Assembly: GCF_010092985.1 (NCBI RefSeq)
Contig: NZ_CP048106.1
Location: 4,068,001-4,132,000, forward strand
Length of the DNA: 64,000 bases
Direction of reading: 5' to 3'
DNA from: Pontibacter pudoricolor
GTDB lineage: Bacteria > Bacteroidota > Bacteroidia > Cytophagales > Hymenobacteraceae
The notes beneath the pieces were generated by a model. That model did not search any database and was not told where the DNA came from. It was given only the letters and a program-made list of their open reading frames with translations. Positions 19,898 through 29,648 of this stretch are shown piece by piece (position 1 is the stretch's first letter; each line of letters begins with the position of its first letter). The translations under genes were made by a program, and so were the position numbers.

Positions 19898-22291
19898 TTA
19901 GTTCTTTTTCTTGATGAGTAGTTTTTCGCCTGGCTTCACACTGAAATCAGCTTTCTTATTCCATTCCATCACCTCTTTTATAGTTACGCCATACGTACGG
20001 GAAATTTTGTATAAGCTTTCGCCGGCCTCTACGGTATGGTAAACATCTGACGTTATAGTTTGTGCCGGAGCTTCTTCAACTATGGTTTCTTCTGTAGTTT
20101 GTCCGCCCGCAGGAGCTACTACGCGCAGCTGCTGACCAATAGAAAGTACACCTTGCGGTAAGTTATTCCAGGCTTTCAGGTTATCTATAGTTACGTTGTA
20201 GCGCTTAGAGATGCTCCATAATGTTTCGCCGGTAGCTACGGTGTGCATGCCATCAGCAGGTAGCGTTGCTTCTACAGCTTCGGCGGCATCGGTAGGTTCA
20301 GGAAGTGCTACATTGGTCAGCGGCTCAGCAATGATAAGTTCCTGGCCAAGTTTAAGCGGACCTTCCGGAAGTTTGTTCCAGGCGGTAAGCTCAGCAACAG
20401 TTACGTTGTACATCTTAGAGATACCATAAAGCGTTTCGCCTTTCGCTACCACGTGCTTCGCCGATTTGGTTGCCGGGGTAGCATCTTCCGTTACTGTTTC
20501 AACCTCATCCTCAGGCTTAGTTACAACTGCTTCCTTAACCGGCTCTGCTTTGGCAGTAGTAGTTGCTGACTTTGTAGCTGTAGCACTTGTTTTAGCTGGT
20601 TCCTGTTTTGGAGTAGCTGTTGTTGTAGCAGGCTTAGCTGTTGCGGTTTCCTGGGTTGCAGGTGTTGTTGCTGGCTTTGCTGTAGTTGCAGCAGGTTTCG
20701 GAGTTGTTCTGCTGCCCGGGTAAATCGCTTCGCGGGCTACCGGCGCAGCAGGCTTCTCTTCAACTACAGGCTCTGCCTGCGGTATTGCTTCTATCTCAAC
20801 TTCTTTCTTTTCTGTTGGAATCTGTACACCAGCAAGCTCTTCTTTTTCTGTTACTTTCTCCTGTTTCGCAGGTGTTGGCCGTTTTTTATTTTTCTTAAAG
20901 CTGTTAACGAAACGGGTAAAGAAGTTTTCTTTCTGGCTGCCTGGCGCTTTTGTAGTGGCGGTAGTAGTTCTCTCAACCGGTTTTACTTCGCTTGCGGCCA
21001 TTTCCTGCTTGGCAGCAGTCTGCTTGCTCAGGTTACGGATCTCTACGTCGGTAGTAAACGGTCTGCGTTTCTGTAACCATAGCACACGGCCCGGAAGCGG
21101 CACTTCGTTATTTTTCATGCGGTTCTTAAACACCAGGTGCTTTAAACGCATTCCATAATGCTGCGATATCATCTGCATGGTTTCGCCCGGCTGCACTACG
21201 TGGTACTCCGCAGAAGCGGCGCTTGTGCCCTTTGGTTCGATATAGTAAGCGGTGCCGGCCACAATGTTGTCGAAGCTGCGCAGGTCGTTGTACTTTAGTA
21301 ATTTACGTGTTGATATGCCAGCCTGTAAGGCCAGTTTGTCTTTGGTGTCGCCGTTGCGGGCTACCAGTGCATTTAAGCCGTTGCGGGTAACCATAGCAGC
21401 TGCAGCAGCGCTGGTGTTCTGTTTGGTTGAAGCAGCAGGCAATTTGGTAGTATTGTCTGTCGATGCCAGCACTACGCGCTCTCCACCGCGCACAGGCAGC
21501 ATTACATAATAATCCTTATCCGATGGGATGGTGCTGCCCAATAGCCACTTGTTGTATTTCTCCAGTTCGGTAAAGTCGGTCTTGTTGTCCAGTGCGATCT
21601 CGGCAAGGCTCTGGCCAGGCGTAGCACGCAGTGGCTGCAAAGCTATAGCTGGCTTGCTGGTTTTGCCTACAAAGTTCTCGTATGCAATTTTGTGCGCCAG
21701 GAAAGTAAGCAGGTAAGGATGTGTCTTTTCGGTGATCTCCATCTTCTTGGCCCCGATATCCGACGTTTTTGTTTCGGCTTTGGCGCCGCTATAGCCAAGG
21801 TAATACGACAGGATAGAGTTAAACCAGTTGTTATAATAGTTGTTGCTGCGCTTAAAATACTTGGCAGCGCCACGGCTTGCTTCGAGAATGTGCTTGCGCT
21901 CATCAATTACGTTATCCACGCGCAGGTTAAAGTCCGAAGCCGCCTCACGCTTAAACTGCCAGTAACCCACTGCATTCGATGTAGAAACCGCATCCCCTAT
22001 TAAACCACTCTCCTGCATCGACAGGAATTTAAGGTCTGCCGGTACGCCTTCTTCTTTAAAGATCTGGTCAATCAGCGGGAAGTACGCATCTGCCAGCTCG
22101 ACTTTAGCTTTAAAATAAGTCGGGTGCTTGTGCAGGGCGTCCACTTTTTTCTGAATCTCCTGTTGTGCGCCATCTGTAAGGGTCAGGTGTATATCTGCGA
22201 AATACACATTTTTAGGAACCGTTACGGCTTGTTGTGCCCACACAAACAGGGGCAGAAACATTAAAATAAGAAGTGTAGAGAGTTGTCTCAT
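19898..22291 (-). CDS. Lytic murein transglycosylase with LysM repeats (MltD-like)
   Basis: A 797-residue exported protein. After a signal peptide (to about residue 20) comes a transglycosylase SLT domain (about 70-190) with catalytic Glu94 in SMQESGL and the following GYWQF and YYLGYSGAK segments. A LysM-like unit starts near 363. A low-complexity Ala/Thr/Pro/Lys linker spans about 420-600. Three clear LysM repeats start near 613, 683 and 751 (each with GET/GES-L-x-x-IS). It would cleave peptidoglycan strands while bound through LysM. Four LysM units is on the high side for MltD. Confidence 0.92.
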   Translation of the reverse strand: MRQLSTLLILMFLPLFVWAQQAVTVPKNVYFADIHLTLTDGAQQEIQKKVDALHKHPTYFKAKVELADAYFPLIDQIFKEEGVPADLKFLSMQESGLIGDAVSTSNAVGYWQFKREAASDFNLRVDNVIDERKHILEASRGAAKYFKRSNNYYNNWFNSILSYYLGYSGAKAETKTSDIGAKKMEITEKTHPYLLTFLAHKIAYENFVGKTSKPAIALQPLRATPGQSLAEIALDNKTDFTELEKYNKWLLGSTIPSDKDYYVMLPVRGGERVVLASTDNTTKLPAASTKQNTSAAAAAMVTRNGLNALVARNGDTKDKLALQAGISTRKLLKYNDLRSFDNIVAGTAYYIEPKGTSAASAEYHVVQPGETMQMISQHYGMRLKHLVFKNRMKNNEVPLPGRVLWLQKRRPFTTDVEIRNLSKQTAAKQEMAASEVKPVERTTTATTKAPGSQKENFFTRFVNSFKKNKKRPTPAKQEKVTEKEELAGVQIPTEKKEVEIEAIPQAEPVVEEKPAAPVAREAIYPGSRTTPKPAATTAKPATTPATQETATAKPATTTATPKQEPAKTSATATKSATTTAKAEPVKEAVVTKPEDEVETVTEDATPATKSAKHVVAKGETLYGISKMYNVTVAELTAWNKLPEGPLKLGQELIIAEPLTNVALPEPTDAAEAVEATLPADGMHTVATGETLWSISKRYNVTIDNLKAWNNLPQGVLSIGQQLRVVAPAGGQTTEETIVEEAPAQTITSDVYHTVEAGESLYKISRTYGVTIKEVMEWNKKADFSVKPGEKLLIKKKN

Positions 22292-22576
22292 AAATAGGTA
22301 ATTATACTTTGGCTAAATGTATTCGGGCTATAGTTACTGTTGAAGCAGGTATTAGTAAAGGGCTATGTTATAGTTTGTTCTATATAGAAAAACCCATTTG
22401 CAAAAATAAAGCAAAAAGGACCGTATTATAAAACTGTAGACAAAGTTTTTAATATAAAATAATTGCTAAGTATAATTTAGTGATTCAGCCTGGTTTTACA
22501 GCAGAGATGTTTGCTTTCCGGCCGACTACCGTAAGCTAATAACTATAGTTTCAGTGTTGAAAGTATAAGGGCGGTC

Positions 22577-23221
22577 TTACTTTTTACGGGCAATTAACAA
22601 CCCATCGCGCACAGGCAGCAGGATATTCTCGACACGCGCATCGTCGTGCACTTTTTTGTTGAAGGCGAGCAGGGCAGCGGTATCTTCGTCGAGTTTTTTG
22701 CGGTATTTTGCCAGCACTTTCCCGCTCCAGAGCACATTATCGGCTATAATGTAGCCGCCAGGGCGCACCCTGTCGATCACCAAGTCGTAGTAAGCTGCAT
22801 TATTAATTTTATCGGCATCTATAAATACCAGGTCGAAGGTGGCATCTATAGTTGGGATGATCTGCAGGGCATTGCCGATGTAGTATTTTATGTTCTCCGT
22901 AAGGCCGGCTTCTTCGAAATAACCGCGCACGCGGTCTTCCAGCTCTTCGTTGATGTCTATAGTATGGAGCGTGCCGCTGGGTTGCAAGCCTTCGGCCAGG
23001 CAAAGTGCGGAGTAACCGGTATAAGTGCCAATTTCCAGAACCTGTTTTGGTTGGATCATCTGAGAAAACATTGCCAGCAAACGGCCCTGCAAATGCCCGG
23101 AAAGCATGCGCGGCTTCATCACGCTCAGGTGTGTCTGGCGGTTTACCTTGCGCAGCAGCTCACTCTCCGGCGATGTATGCTCCTCGGCGTACTGCTGTAA
23201 TTCCTCGTCAATGAATTCCAT
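22577..23221 (-). CDS. Class I SAM-dependent O-methyltransferase
   Basis: A 214-residue cytoplasmic methyltransferase of the catechol/caffeoyl-CoA O-methyltransferase family. The SAM-binding motif I is VLEIGTYTGYSAL; motif with acidic residue TIDINEE follows; metal ligands are expected in FIDADK and the later IIADNVLW. Length is typical. The natural methyl acceptor cannot be told. The adjacent M16 peptidase gene lies upstream on the same strand with 78 bases between, filled by AAATTGTT tracts. Confidence 0.9.
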   Translation of the reverse strand: MEFIDEELQQYAEEHTSPESELLRKVNRQTHLSVMKPRMLSGHLQGRLLAMFSQMIQPKQVLEIGTYTGYSALCLAEGLQPSGTLHTIDINEELEDRVRGYFEEAGLTENIKYYIGNALQIIPTIDATFDLVFIDADKINNAAYYDLVIDRVRPGGYIIADNVLWSGKVLAKYRKKLDEDTAALLAFNKKVHDDARVENILLPVRDGLLIARKK

Positions 23222-23299
23222 CTAATTTAATTGTTAAATTGTTGATTGTTAAATTGTTGTTGATGTATTTAACAATTTAACCATTTAGCAATGCAGCCT

Positions 23300-24532
23300 T
23301 TAATTAGGCACGTAGTTCAGGAAACTGAGCTGATCCTCGCGCAGCACGTCGTTGGCGATTTCTACCAGGTGACCTGAATCTATACTTTTAATTTTGTCGA
23401 AGATCTCGTTCAGCGGTTCAACTTTACCCTGGTCAAGAATGCTTTTACCCATCATCATCATCAGCCCCATGTTGCTTTCTTCGGCCATTGCCAACTGACC
23501 CATCAGCTGTTCCTTCGCGGTGTGCAGTTGCAGGGAGCCCAATGGTTTTTCACGCAGCTTTTTCATTTCCTTCAGTACCAGCGACGTTGTGCGTTTCAGC
23601 TGCTTCTTTTCAGTGCCAAAGTAAATGGAGAACAGGCCGGTATCAATGTAAGTGGAGTAATTTGCATCGATGGTATAAACCAGTCCATGTTTTTCGCGCA
23701 CCGCCAGGTTCAGGCGCGAGTTCATGCCCGGGCCGCCCAGTATATTAACCAGCATGAAGAACGGGATGCGGCGGTCGTCGTTCAGCGCATAAGCCGGGCA
23801 ACCGATCACGCAATGTGCCTGCGAAATAGCTTTTTCTATAGTTATAGCTTTGGGCTCATACTGCAGGAACGGAATACGGTCGCGGTGTTTGGTTATAGTT
23901 GGTATGCCCGCCAGGTACTTCTCAGCCAGCTTCACCACCTTCTCGAAAGGCCAGTTGCTCACCGAACAGAAAGCCAGCGTATCAGTGCTCAGGTTGCGGT
24001 CTATAAAGTTCAGGAAATCCTGTTTCATAAACCCGGATACACTCTCTTTGGAGCCTAATATGTTGTTACCCAGCGAATGGCCACTAAAAACCACATCGTC
24101 AAACTCATCCACTATAGCATCTTCCGGTGTATCGAGGTACATGGCCATCTCTTCCAGTATTACGCCCCGCTCTTTCTCAATCTCTTTCTCCGGGAAAATG
24201 GAGCGGAAGGTAATATCGGTCAGCAGTTCAAAAGACCGCTCAAAGTGCTTGTCCAGCACCGAACTATAGAAACAGATCTTTTCCTTGGTAGTATAGGCAT
24301 TCAGTTCGCCACCCACCGACTCCAGGCTGTTAATAATGTGAAAAGACTTGCGTTTGGCTGTCCCCTTAAAAGCCATGTGCTCCCAGAAGTGCGCCAGGCC
24401 CTGTTCCTGCGGAAGCTCGTCGCGGCTGCCGATATCCATAATAAACCCGCTGTGGGCTATTTTGGTATGGTTTACCTGCTTATGGATGACACGGATGCCG
24501 TTTGGTAATGTATGAATATGATAATCAAGCAT
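23300..24532 (-). CDS. M16-family zinc peptidase
   Basis: A 410-residue protease without a signal peptide. The inverted zinc motif HFWEH (H48, E51, H52) is followed by a typical ERGVILEE segment holding the third ligand. The C-terminal half has the R/Y region (SRLNLAVREKHGLVY) needed for substrate binding in this family. Short, single-repeat size fits bacterial mitochondrial-processing-peptidase-like enzymes (PqqL/YmxG type). The substrate is unknown. It may be co-transcribed with the downstream O-methyltransferase gene. Confidence 0.92.
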   Translation of the reverse strand: MLDYHIHTLPNGIRVIHKQVNHTKIAHSGFIMDIGSRDELPQEQGLAHFWEHMAFKGTAKRKSFHIINSLESVGGELNAYTTKEKICFYSSVLDKHFERSFELLTDITFRSIFPEKEIEKERGVILEEMAMYLDTPEDAIVDEFDDVVFSGHSLGNNILGSKESVSGFMKQDFLNFIDRNLSTDTLAFCSVSNWPFEKVVKLAEKYLAGIPTITKHRDRIPFLQYEPKAITIEKAISQAHCVIGCPAYALNDDRRIPFFMLVNILGGPGMNSRLNLAVREKHGLVYTIDANYSTYIDTGLFSIYFGTEKKQLKRTTSLVLKEMKKLREKPLGSLQLHTAKEQLMGQLAMAEESNMGLMMMMGKSILDQGKVEPLNEIFDKIKSIDSGHLVEIANDVLREDQLSFLNYVPN

Positions 24533-24639
24533 TCAGTTCAGAATTAGCCTGCAAAGGTACGGGAAAGAGAGGTGACTTTAAAATTGCAATTTCTATTAAG
24601 TTGATTGTTAGGAGGATAGTTTGTGGTTGAACAGTATTT

Positions 24640-25380
24640 CGGTTTGCTGTCATTTCGAATACTCTTGAGACGCGAGTCGAAGAGAGCCGGCGCAGCTGTG
24701 AGGAAGCTTAATCGTTCTATAGTTTATCTTTTGTCATTTCGAACAAAGTGAGAAATCTATCTCTGCTAATAGTTGAGGAGTACATTCTATAGTTAGCTAT
24801 AGTTGCAATTGTAACCAAGCCTTTTCTTTCATAGCTGCTTCTAATCCTGGGAGCTCTACTCACCTATCGTTTCAATCTGGCTTTGGTGCCCTCACGGCCG
24901 GGAGGCCCCGTCTTCGGGCATCGCGCGGTGTACATTTCCTTTGCTCGTTCCTCGCAATGCCCTACAGGCACCGGAAATCTACAAGGCGCTCAACCCGAAG
25001 ACTGTGATCTTTCGATTGCTATAGTTGCTATAGTTTGAGAAGTTATAGTTGCATGGCTTGATCGTGGTCATAATTCCGTAGGGACAGGTCGCGACCTGTC
25101 CGATCTTAGGGTGTAACTATAAAACTATAGCTATACTATAGCAAAAGCCGAAATTCCCCTCTTGGGAGGGGCAGGGGTGGGTTAAAACGGAAACTATAAA
25201 ACTATCAGTTGAACTATAGCAAAGGTCTTGCCTCCCTTTTACCAAGATCCTTTCAGGATGACAGATGGGGTAGCAGCAACTGACATGCTACCCGCCTTGG
25301 ACTACCGAGAAGTGAGTTCGAAGGTAGCGAGTGTAGCACTGAGGGGCTGGGGTGGTTGGACCAACGGAAACTATAACAAT
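24640..25380. repeat. Gene-free repeat mosaic A
   Basis: About 0.75 kb with no credible ORF. It contains, in order: a GTCATTTCGAA copy with GACGCGAGTCGAAGAG (24647-24700); GTCATTTCGAACAAAGTGAG (24732-24758); an ACCAAGCCTTTTCTTTC block and a CACGGCCGGGAGGCCCCGTC block (about 24810-24925); a GACTGTGATC block near 25003; the 20-bp palindrome GGACAGGTCGCGACCTGTCC (25082-25101); a GGGAGGGGCAGGGGTGGG block (about 25163); and a piece inverted relative to 4261-4330 (25291-25360). Many CTATAGTT words are interspersed. The first seven blocks recur in the same order at 29.8-30.5 kb. Confidence 0.8.
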
Positions 25381-25590
25381 AACAAATGATAAAACGAATC
25401 TTTCAGACCTCAGTGTGTATTGCACTAATTTCTGTAGCAAGCTAAATTATAATTCAACTCTAAGCTGTTATTAACCACCCGTATAGGCTATATTGTGCCT
25501 CTAACTATAGCAGAACTGTAACTTAAATTGCACTTTTATGCGTATAAGGCACTTGCTGTTACAATTTGTAAGAGTTAAAATGTTAATACT

Positions 25591-26010
25591 ATGAAAAGAT
25601 CAAATAAGACATATGTAGGTTTATTACTGGCCGGAGCAATGAGTTTCTCTTTTGCTGCCGAGGCTGCTAACTATAGTTTTACAGCACAAGGTAACCAGCC
25701 TGTCCAGACACAACAAGGCAACCAGGGCGTTCCTGCGCTTGAAAAGGAGTTGCTGGGGCCCTACGCTGAGATAAACAAGATTGCAGCAACAGATCTGCGC
25801 CAAGCTTACATCATGTTGTTGCAAAGCGTGCGTGATCGACAGGATACACTCACGGATACCGAGTGGAACAAAGTGCAGGCTATTATGAAAAAGCTGGATG
25901 CGCGCCGCAAAGTAGTGTCCGGTGAGTTGGGCAATGATGATAAAGCCAAGATAAAACTTCTGCAGGGCGAGCTTCGTGCCCTTGAAACAAAGAAGGACAT
26001 AAAAGACTAA
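25591..26010 (+). CDS. Small exported hypothetical protein
   Basis: A 139-residue protein with a signal peptide ending near AEAA (residue 26). The mature part is charged and mostly helical (DLRQAYIMLLQSVRDRQ, EWNKVQAIMKKLDARRK, IKLLQGELRALETKK), with a short Gln/Thr-rich stretch after the leader. No family recognised. The signal peptide and helical mature part suggest a periplasmic or surface helper, but this is only inference. It sits alone after the repeat mosaic and ends at a strong terminator. Confidence 0.72.
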   Translation: MKRSNKTYVGLLLAGAMSFSFAAEAANYSFTAQGNQPVQTQQGNQGVPALEKELLGPYAEINKIAATDLRQAYIMLLQSVRDRQDTLTDTEWNKVQAIMKKLDARRKVVSGELGNDDKAKIKLLQGELRALETKKDIKD

Positions 26011-26026
26011 CTTTTAGTCAGTTAAA

Positions 26027-26066
26027 AAGAAAGCCCGGCTGCTTATAGTAGCCGGGCTTTCTTTTT
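26027..26066. terminator. Bidirectional terminator between 25591 gene and YjjG-like gene
   Basis: Perfect 12-bp stem GAAAGCCCGGCT/AGCCGGGCTTTC with a TTATAGT loop and T/A tracts on both sides. Confidence 0.87.
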
Positions 26067-26766
26067 ATAGTATCTCCTGTAGCTGGCTCAGGCAATGTAT
26101 CTCGTAAGTTGGCTTGGGACTTAATTTGGGCTTACTTTTTTCAGGGTTAAAGAAAACCTGGTCTATGCCGGCGGCACGGGCACCATCAATATCACATTCC
26201 AGGTTATCACCAATCATCAGACATTCTTCCGGCGAAACATGTATGCGTTCAAGAGCATGCGCAAACATACGCTTGTCCGGTTTCTTGTAGCCGCAGCACT
26301 CTGAGGTTACCACTTCCTTAAAATACCCATGCAGGTTAGAAGCCGACATTTTAATTGCCTGTACCTCTTTAAAGCCATTAGTTATAATGTGCAAGCCATA
26401 TTTGGGCTGCAGGTAAGTCAGTACTTCGTGGGTATAAGGGAACACTGCGGTTTTAGTAGGGCACAGGTCAGTATAAGCTTCTGATAAACCTTGCGGAACC
26501 TGATGTGCTTCCAGGCCAAGGCCGGTCAGCGTTTTTACAAAGCGCTGCTCGCGTAGCTCCTGTTGGTTTATCTTGCCTTTGTTGTATTGGTCCCAGAGCA
26601 GGTTATTTACAAACTTGTACTTCTTGTAAAAAGACGTGCTGTCGAACTTTCCGAATGCGCCTAATTCATACTCATCGAACAAGGTATAAAGCGTCTCTTC
26701 CGAGTTTTTCTCGAAATCCCAAAGGGTATGGTCCAGGTCGAAGAGGATGTGGGTATATGTTTTCAT
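26065..26766 (-). CDS. HAD-family nucleotidase (YjjG-like)
   Basis: A 233-residue HAD phosphatase. Motif I is FDLDHTLWDF (two catalytic aspartates), motif II is IITNG, the motif III lysine lies in GYKKPD and motif IV is MIGDNLECDIDGA. The long helical cap between motifs I and II and the WDFEKNSEETL start match YjjG-type noncanonical pyrimidine nucleotidases, which hydrolyse nucleoside monophosphates including damaged bases. Substrate is inferred by family only. Confidence 0.88.
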   Translation of the reverse strand: MKTYTHILFDLDHTLWDFEKNSEETLYTLFDEYELGAFGKFDSTSFYKKYKFVNNLLWDQYNKGKINQQELREQRFVKTLTGLGLEAHQVPQGLSEAYTDLCPTKTAVFPYTHEVLTYLQPKYGLHIITNGFKEVQAIKMSASNLHGYFKEVVTSECCGYKKPDKRMFAHALERIHVSPEECLMIGDNLECDIDGARAAGIDQVFFNPEKSKPKLSPKPTYEIHCLSQLQEIL

Positions 26767-26904
26767 GTTAATTATTCAGGGAAGTTAAAGTAAAACGGTC
26801 TGCCGCTGCCATTGTTCAGGAATTGTACTGATTTATAGTTGAACAGTTTGCAGACCTGCCGGTTTATACAATAAATAAAGGGGCTTATAGTTATAGTTGA
26901 CAGG

Positions 26905-27291
26905 CTAAAAGTTGGTCCAGCGGCGGCTGTGTAGTTTGTTAATGGCCAGTTCTCGGTTCGAATATAATATCTGGTACGTTTCCTGGTCTTTTTGCAGCGT
27001 TGTATCGCGCTCCAGGTAACCGAATATCTGGTTTATCAGGTCTGCAGCTTCATCCTTCAGCGAATAATACACCCATTGGTCCAGTTTGCGGGGCGCAACA
27101 AGGCCTGCACTGCGCAAATAGGCAAGGTGGCGCGATGTTTTGGTTTGCGTAAAATCAAGCACCTGCTCCAGGTCAGAGATACACATTTCCTTGTTACGCA
27201 GGATCAGGCTCAGGATACGAACCCGCGACTCATCGGCGAGCGCTTTAAATACCTGTTCCCCGAAAGCAAGACTGAAGTGTTTTAATCGCAT
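26905..27291 (-). CDS. ArsR-family transcriptional regulator
   Basis: A 128-residue winged-helix repressor-like protein. It has the ArsR core: KALADESRVRILSLIL, a CISDLEQVL helix, a recognition helix TKTSRHLAYLRSAGLV and the wing KLDQWVYYSLKD. No obvious CxC metal site appears at the classic alpha-3 position; only a single Cys (MCISD) is seen, so the signal may not be a metal. It is divergent from the gene at 27366, sharing a 74-base spacer that could contain its operator. A TATTTTTG box fits its own -7 element. Confidence 0.88.
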   Translation of the reverse strand: MRLKHFSLAFGEQVFKALADESRVRILSLILRNKEMCISDLEQVLDFTQTKTSRHLAYLRSAGLVAPRKLDQWVYYSLKDEAADLINQIFGYLERDTTLQKDQETYQILYSNRELAINKLHSRRWTNF

Positions 27292-27365
27292 ATTTTATCT
27301 ACCAACGCAAACAAAAATAGGCAAAAGCTGCTATAATAAAATAATATACCCTATAATTGTACTAC

Positions 27366-28034
27366 ATGAAGTCGTATTTAAAAGCTTTAGATAGCCACGT
27401 GAAGTTGTACAAGGTAGTAGCCGCTACTATAGTTATTCTGCTTGCATTTACCGCTACGCCCGAACAGGCAAAAGCGCAGGGAGGGCAGCGTGTAGTGCAG
27501 CTGTCAGGGTTTGTTACCATCGGCGATAGTTTGTATGGCGTAAGCAATGTAAGTGTATACGTGCCCAAAACAGATCGCGGGGTGCAGACTAACCGCTATG
27601 GTTTCTTCTCGCTGCCGGTTTTAACCGGCGATACCGTCGTTTTCAGTGCGCTGGGCTACAAAAAGCAGACACTGGTTATTCCAAGAACCTACCCATCAAG
27701 CAGTTATTCCATTATCATGCAGATGCAGGAAGAGGCGATAGAGCTGGCAGAAGTACAGGTTATACCGTGGGCAACCGAACGCGACTTTAAAGAAGCTGTG
27801 CTGGCTCTTAAGTTACCAGATGAAGGCCGCTCCGCTGCTAATAAAAATGTTGACCCCGAACGGCTTAAAGAACTGTTTGCCACAGTGCCGATGGATGGAA
27901 ATTCGAACTCCAAAGTATTTAACCAGCATCAGCAGATACAAGCCCAGAACCGGTATTTAATACCAACTATAAGCCCATTTGCTGTACTTAAGCTGATAGA
28001 TATGCTGAGAAATGGCGAGTTTAAGAAAAAATAG
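27366..28034 (+). CDS. Exported protein with carboxypeptidase-regulatory-like domain
   Basis: A 222-residue protein starting at the ATG at 27366 (an upstream TTG at 27357 is less likely). A signal anchor at about residues 17-37 ends near AKAQG. Residues about 45-120 form a CarboxypepD-reg-like beta domain (LSGFVTIGDSLYGVSNVSVYV and the ALGYKKQTLVI strand). The C-terminal ~100 residues are unfamiliar (ATERDFKEAVLAL, a Gln-rich stretch). Such proteins are common at the Bacteroidota cell surface. Divergent neighbour of the ArsR regulator, so possibly controlled by it. Confidence 0.82.
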   Translation: MKSYLKALDSHVKLYKVVAATIVILLAFTATPEQAKAQGGQRVVQLSGFVTIGDSLYGVSNVSVYVPKTDRGVQTNRYGFFSLPVLTGDTVVFSALGYKKQTLVIPRTYPSSSYSIIMQMQEEAIELAEVQVIPWATERDFKEAVLALKLPDEGRSAANKNVDPERLKELFATVPMDGNSNSKVFNQHQQIQAQNRYLIPTISPFAVLKLIDMLRNGEFKKK

Positions 28035-28249
28035 ATTTTTATAGTTCCCTGATATTGACCAACTATTCTGTTGTAGCTCTTTGTTTGCTGCTGTAGCTAC
28101 TTTGCTCTCCTGTTATAGTTGCTTTTATTGCTAAAGTAACTAACCAATGTCGGTTTCGTTTGTTTGCAATGTAGCTCGTACGTATGCTACGAATGCATTA
28201 CCATGCAACAAAGCAAATTTTGCTGTTGCCAAAGCTAAATAAACGACAT

Positions 28250-29599
28250 ATGCTTCCTATAACAACCCTGACACTTAATATACCCGAAACCCGGAAACCG
28301 CGCATTGTGATCATCGGCGGTGGATTTGGCGGAATAAACCTTGCAAAAAAACTGCGTGGCAAAAACTTCCAGGTCGTGATGTTTGATAAGCAGAACTACC
28401 ACGGTTTCTGGCCGCTGCTATACCAGGTAGCAACCGCAGGCCTTGAGCCGGATGCTATTGCCGAGCCGCTCCGCAAACTATTCAGTGCCGAAGATTATGA
28501 TGATTTCTTTTTCCGGTTAGTGCGGGTAACGAATATAGATCCGGTAGCCAAAGTTGTATCAACCCTTATCGGCGACCTGCCATACGACTACCTGGTTATT
28601 GCCACCGGTACTAAAACCAATTACTTCGGCAACGACCAGATCAAGAAATTCTCTTTCCCGCTTAAAAAGATTCCGGATGCGTTGAACCTGAGAAGCCAGA
28701 TGTTGCAGTGCTTTGAGCAGGCCAACATGACCAGCGACCCGGAATTACGGCAAAGCCTGATGAACTTCGTGATTGTGGGAGGTGGGCCAACTGGCGTGGA
28801 GCTGGCAGGTGCACTGGCTGAAATGAAGAAACACGTGCTGCCTCACGACTATCCCGGCATGGACATCAGCAAAATGAACATTTACCTGGTAGAGGGTATG
28901 GGTCGTTTATTGCCGCCTATGTCGCCGGAATCGAGCGAAAAAACTTACAGATACCTTAAAGACCTTGGTGTAAATATTATTCTAAACACCTTAGTGGAGT
29001 CATACGATGGGGATAAGGCAGTGCTTAAGAATGGCGACCAAATCGGAACAAATACCCTGATCTGGGCAGCCGGTGTATCGGGAGCGCTAATAGATGGCCT
29101 GCCACCTGAAACGATAGAGAGAGGCCGTATTCTGGTAAATGAGCATAACCAGGTATTGGGCTTTAATGATCTTTTTGCGATCGGTGATATTGCCTTTATG
29201 AAAACTGATAAATGGCCGAAAGGGCATCCGGGTGTAGCGCAGCCTGCCATACAACAAGGCCAGTTGTTAGCCAAAAACCTGCTGCGTTTGCAAAACAAAG
29301 AGCAGCTAGAACCATTTGAATACACAGACAAAGGCTCGTTGGCTATTATAGGCCGTAACCGTGCTGTAGCAGATTTACCGGGCAACCTACACTTCGGAGG
29401 ATTTTTTGCCTGGGTAGTCTGGCTGTTCGTGCATGTAATGGCGCTGGTAGGTTTCCGAAACAAGCTTGTGGTGCTCAGTAACTGGGTTTACAGATTCTTT
29501 ACTTACGAGAATGGTACGCGCCTTATCATCCGGCCCTACGTCCGGAAAGGCGATAAGATAAAGCAACGGTTTTTTGATAGATATAATGCAGAGGAATAA
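28250..29599 (+). CDS. ndh: Type II NADH dehydrogenase (NDH-2)
   Basis: A 449-residue membrane-associated flavoprotein. I chose the ATG at 28250 because the family begins shortly before the FAD fold; an ORF start at 28184 adds an unlikely leader. FAD-binding GGGFGGINLAKKL lies near the start, and the second GxGxxG (VGGGPTGVELAG) binds NADH near residue 175. The C-terminal AWVVWLFVHVMALVGFRN segment is hydrophobic and typical of membrane attachment. It oxidises NADH and reduces quinone without proton pumping. Own terminator. Confidence 0.93.
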   Translation: MLPITTLTLNIPETRKPRIVIIGGGFGGINLAKKLRGKNFQVVMFDKQNYHGFWPLLYQVATAGLEPDAIAEPLRKLFSAEDYDDFFFRLVRVTNIDPVAKVVSTLIGDLPYDYLVIATGTKTNYFGNDQIKKFSFPLKKIPDALNLRSQMLQCFEQANMTSDPELRQSLMNFVIVGGGPTGVELAGALAEMKKHVLPHDYPGMDISKMNIYLVEGMGRLLPPMSPESSEKTYRYLKDLGVNIILNTLVESYDGDKAVLKNGDQIGTNTLIWAAGVSGALIDGLPPETIERGRILVNEHNQVLGFNDLFAIGDIAFMKTDKWPKGHPGVAQPAIQQGQLLAKNLLRLQNKEQLEPFEYTDKGSLAIIGRNRAVADLPGNLHFGGFFAWVVWLFVHVMALVGFRNKLVVLSNWVYRFFTYENGTRLIIRPYVRKGDKIKQRFFDRYNAEE

Positions 29600-29634
29600 A
29601 AAAACGGGCAGCACTGAAAAGTGCTGCCCGTTTT
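29600..29634 (+). terminator. Intrinsic terminator of ndh
   Basis: Perfect 12-bp stem ACGGGCAGCACT/AGTGCTGCCCGT with GAAA loop, followed by TTTT. Confidence 0.9.
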
Positions 29635-29648
29635 GCGTAATACTGATG

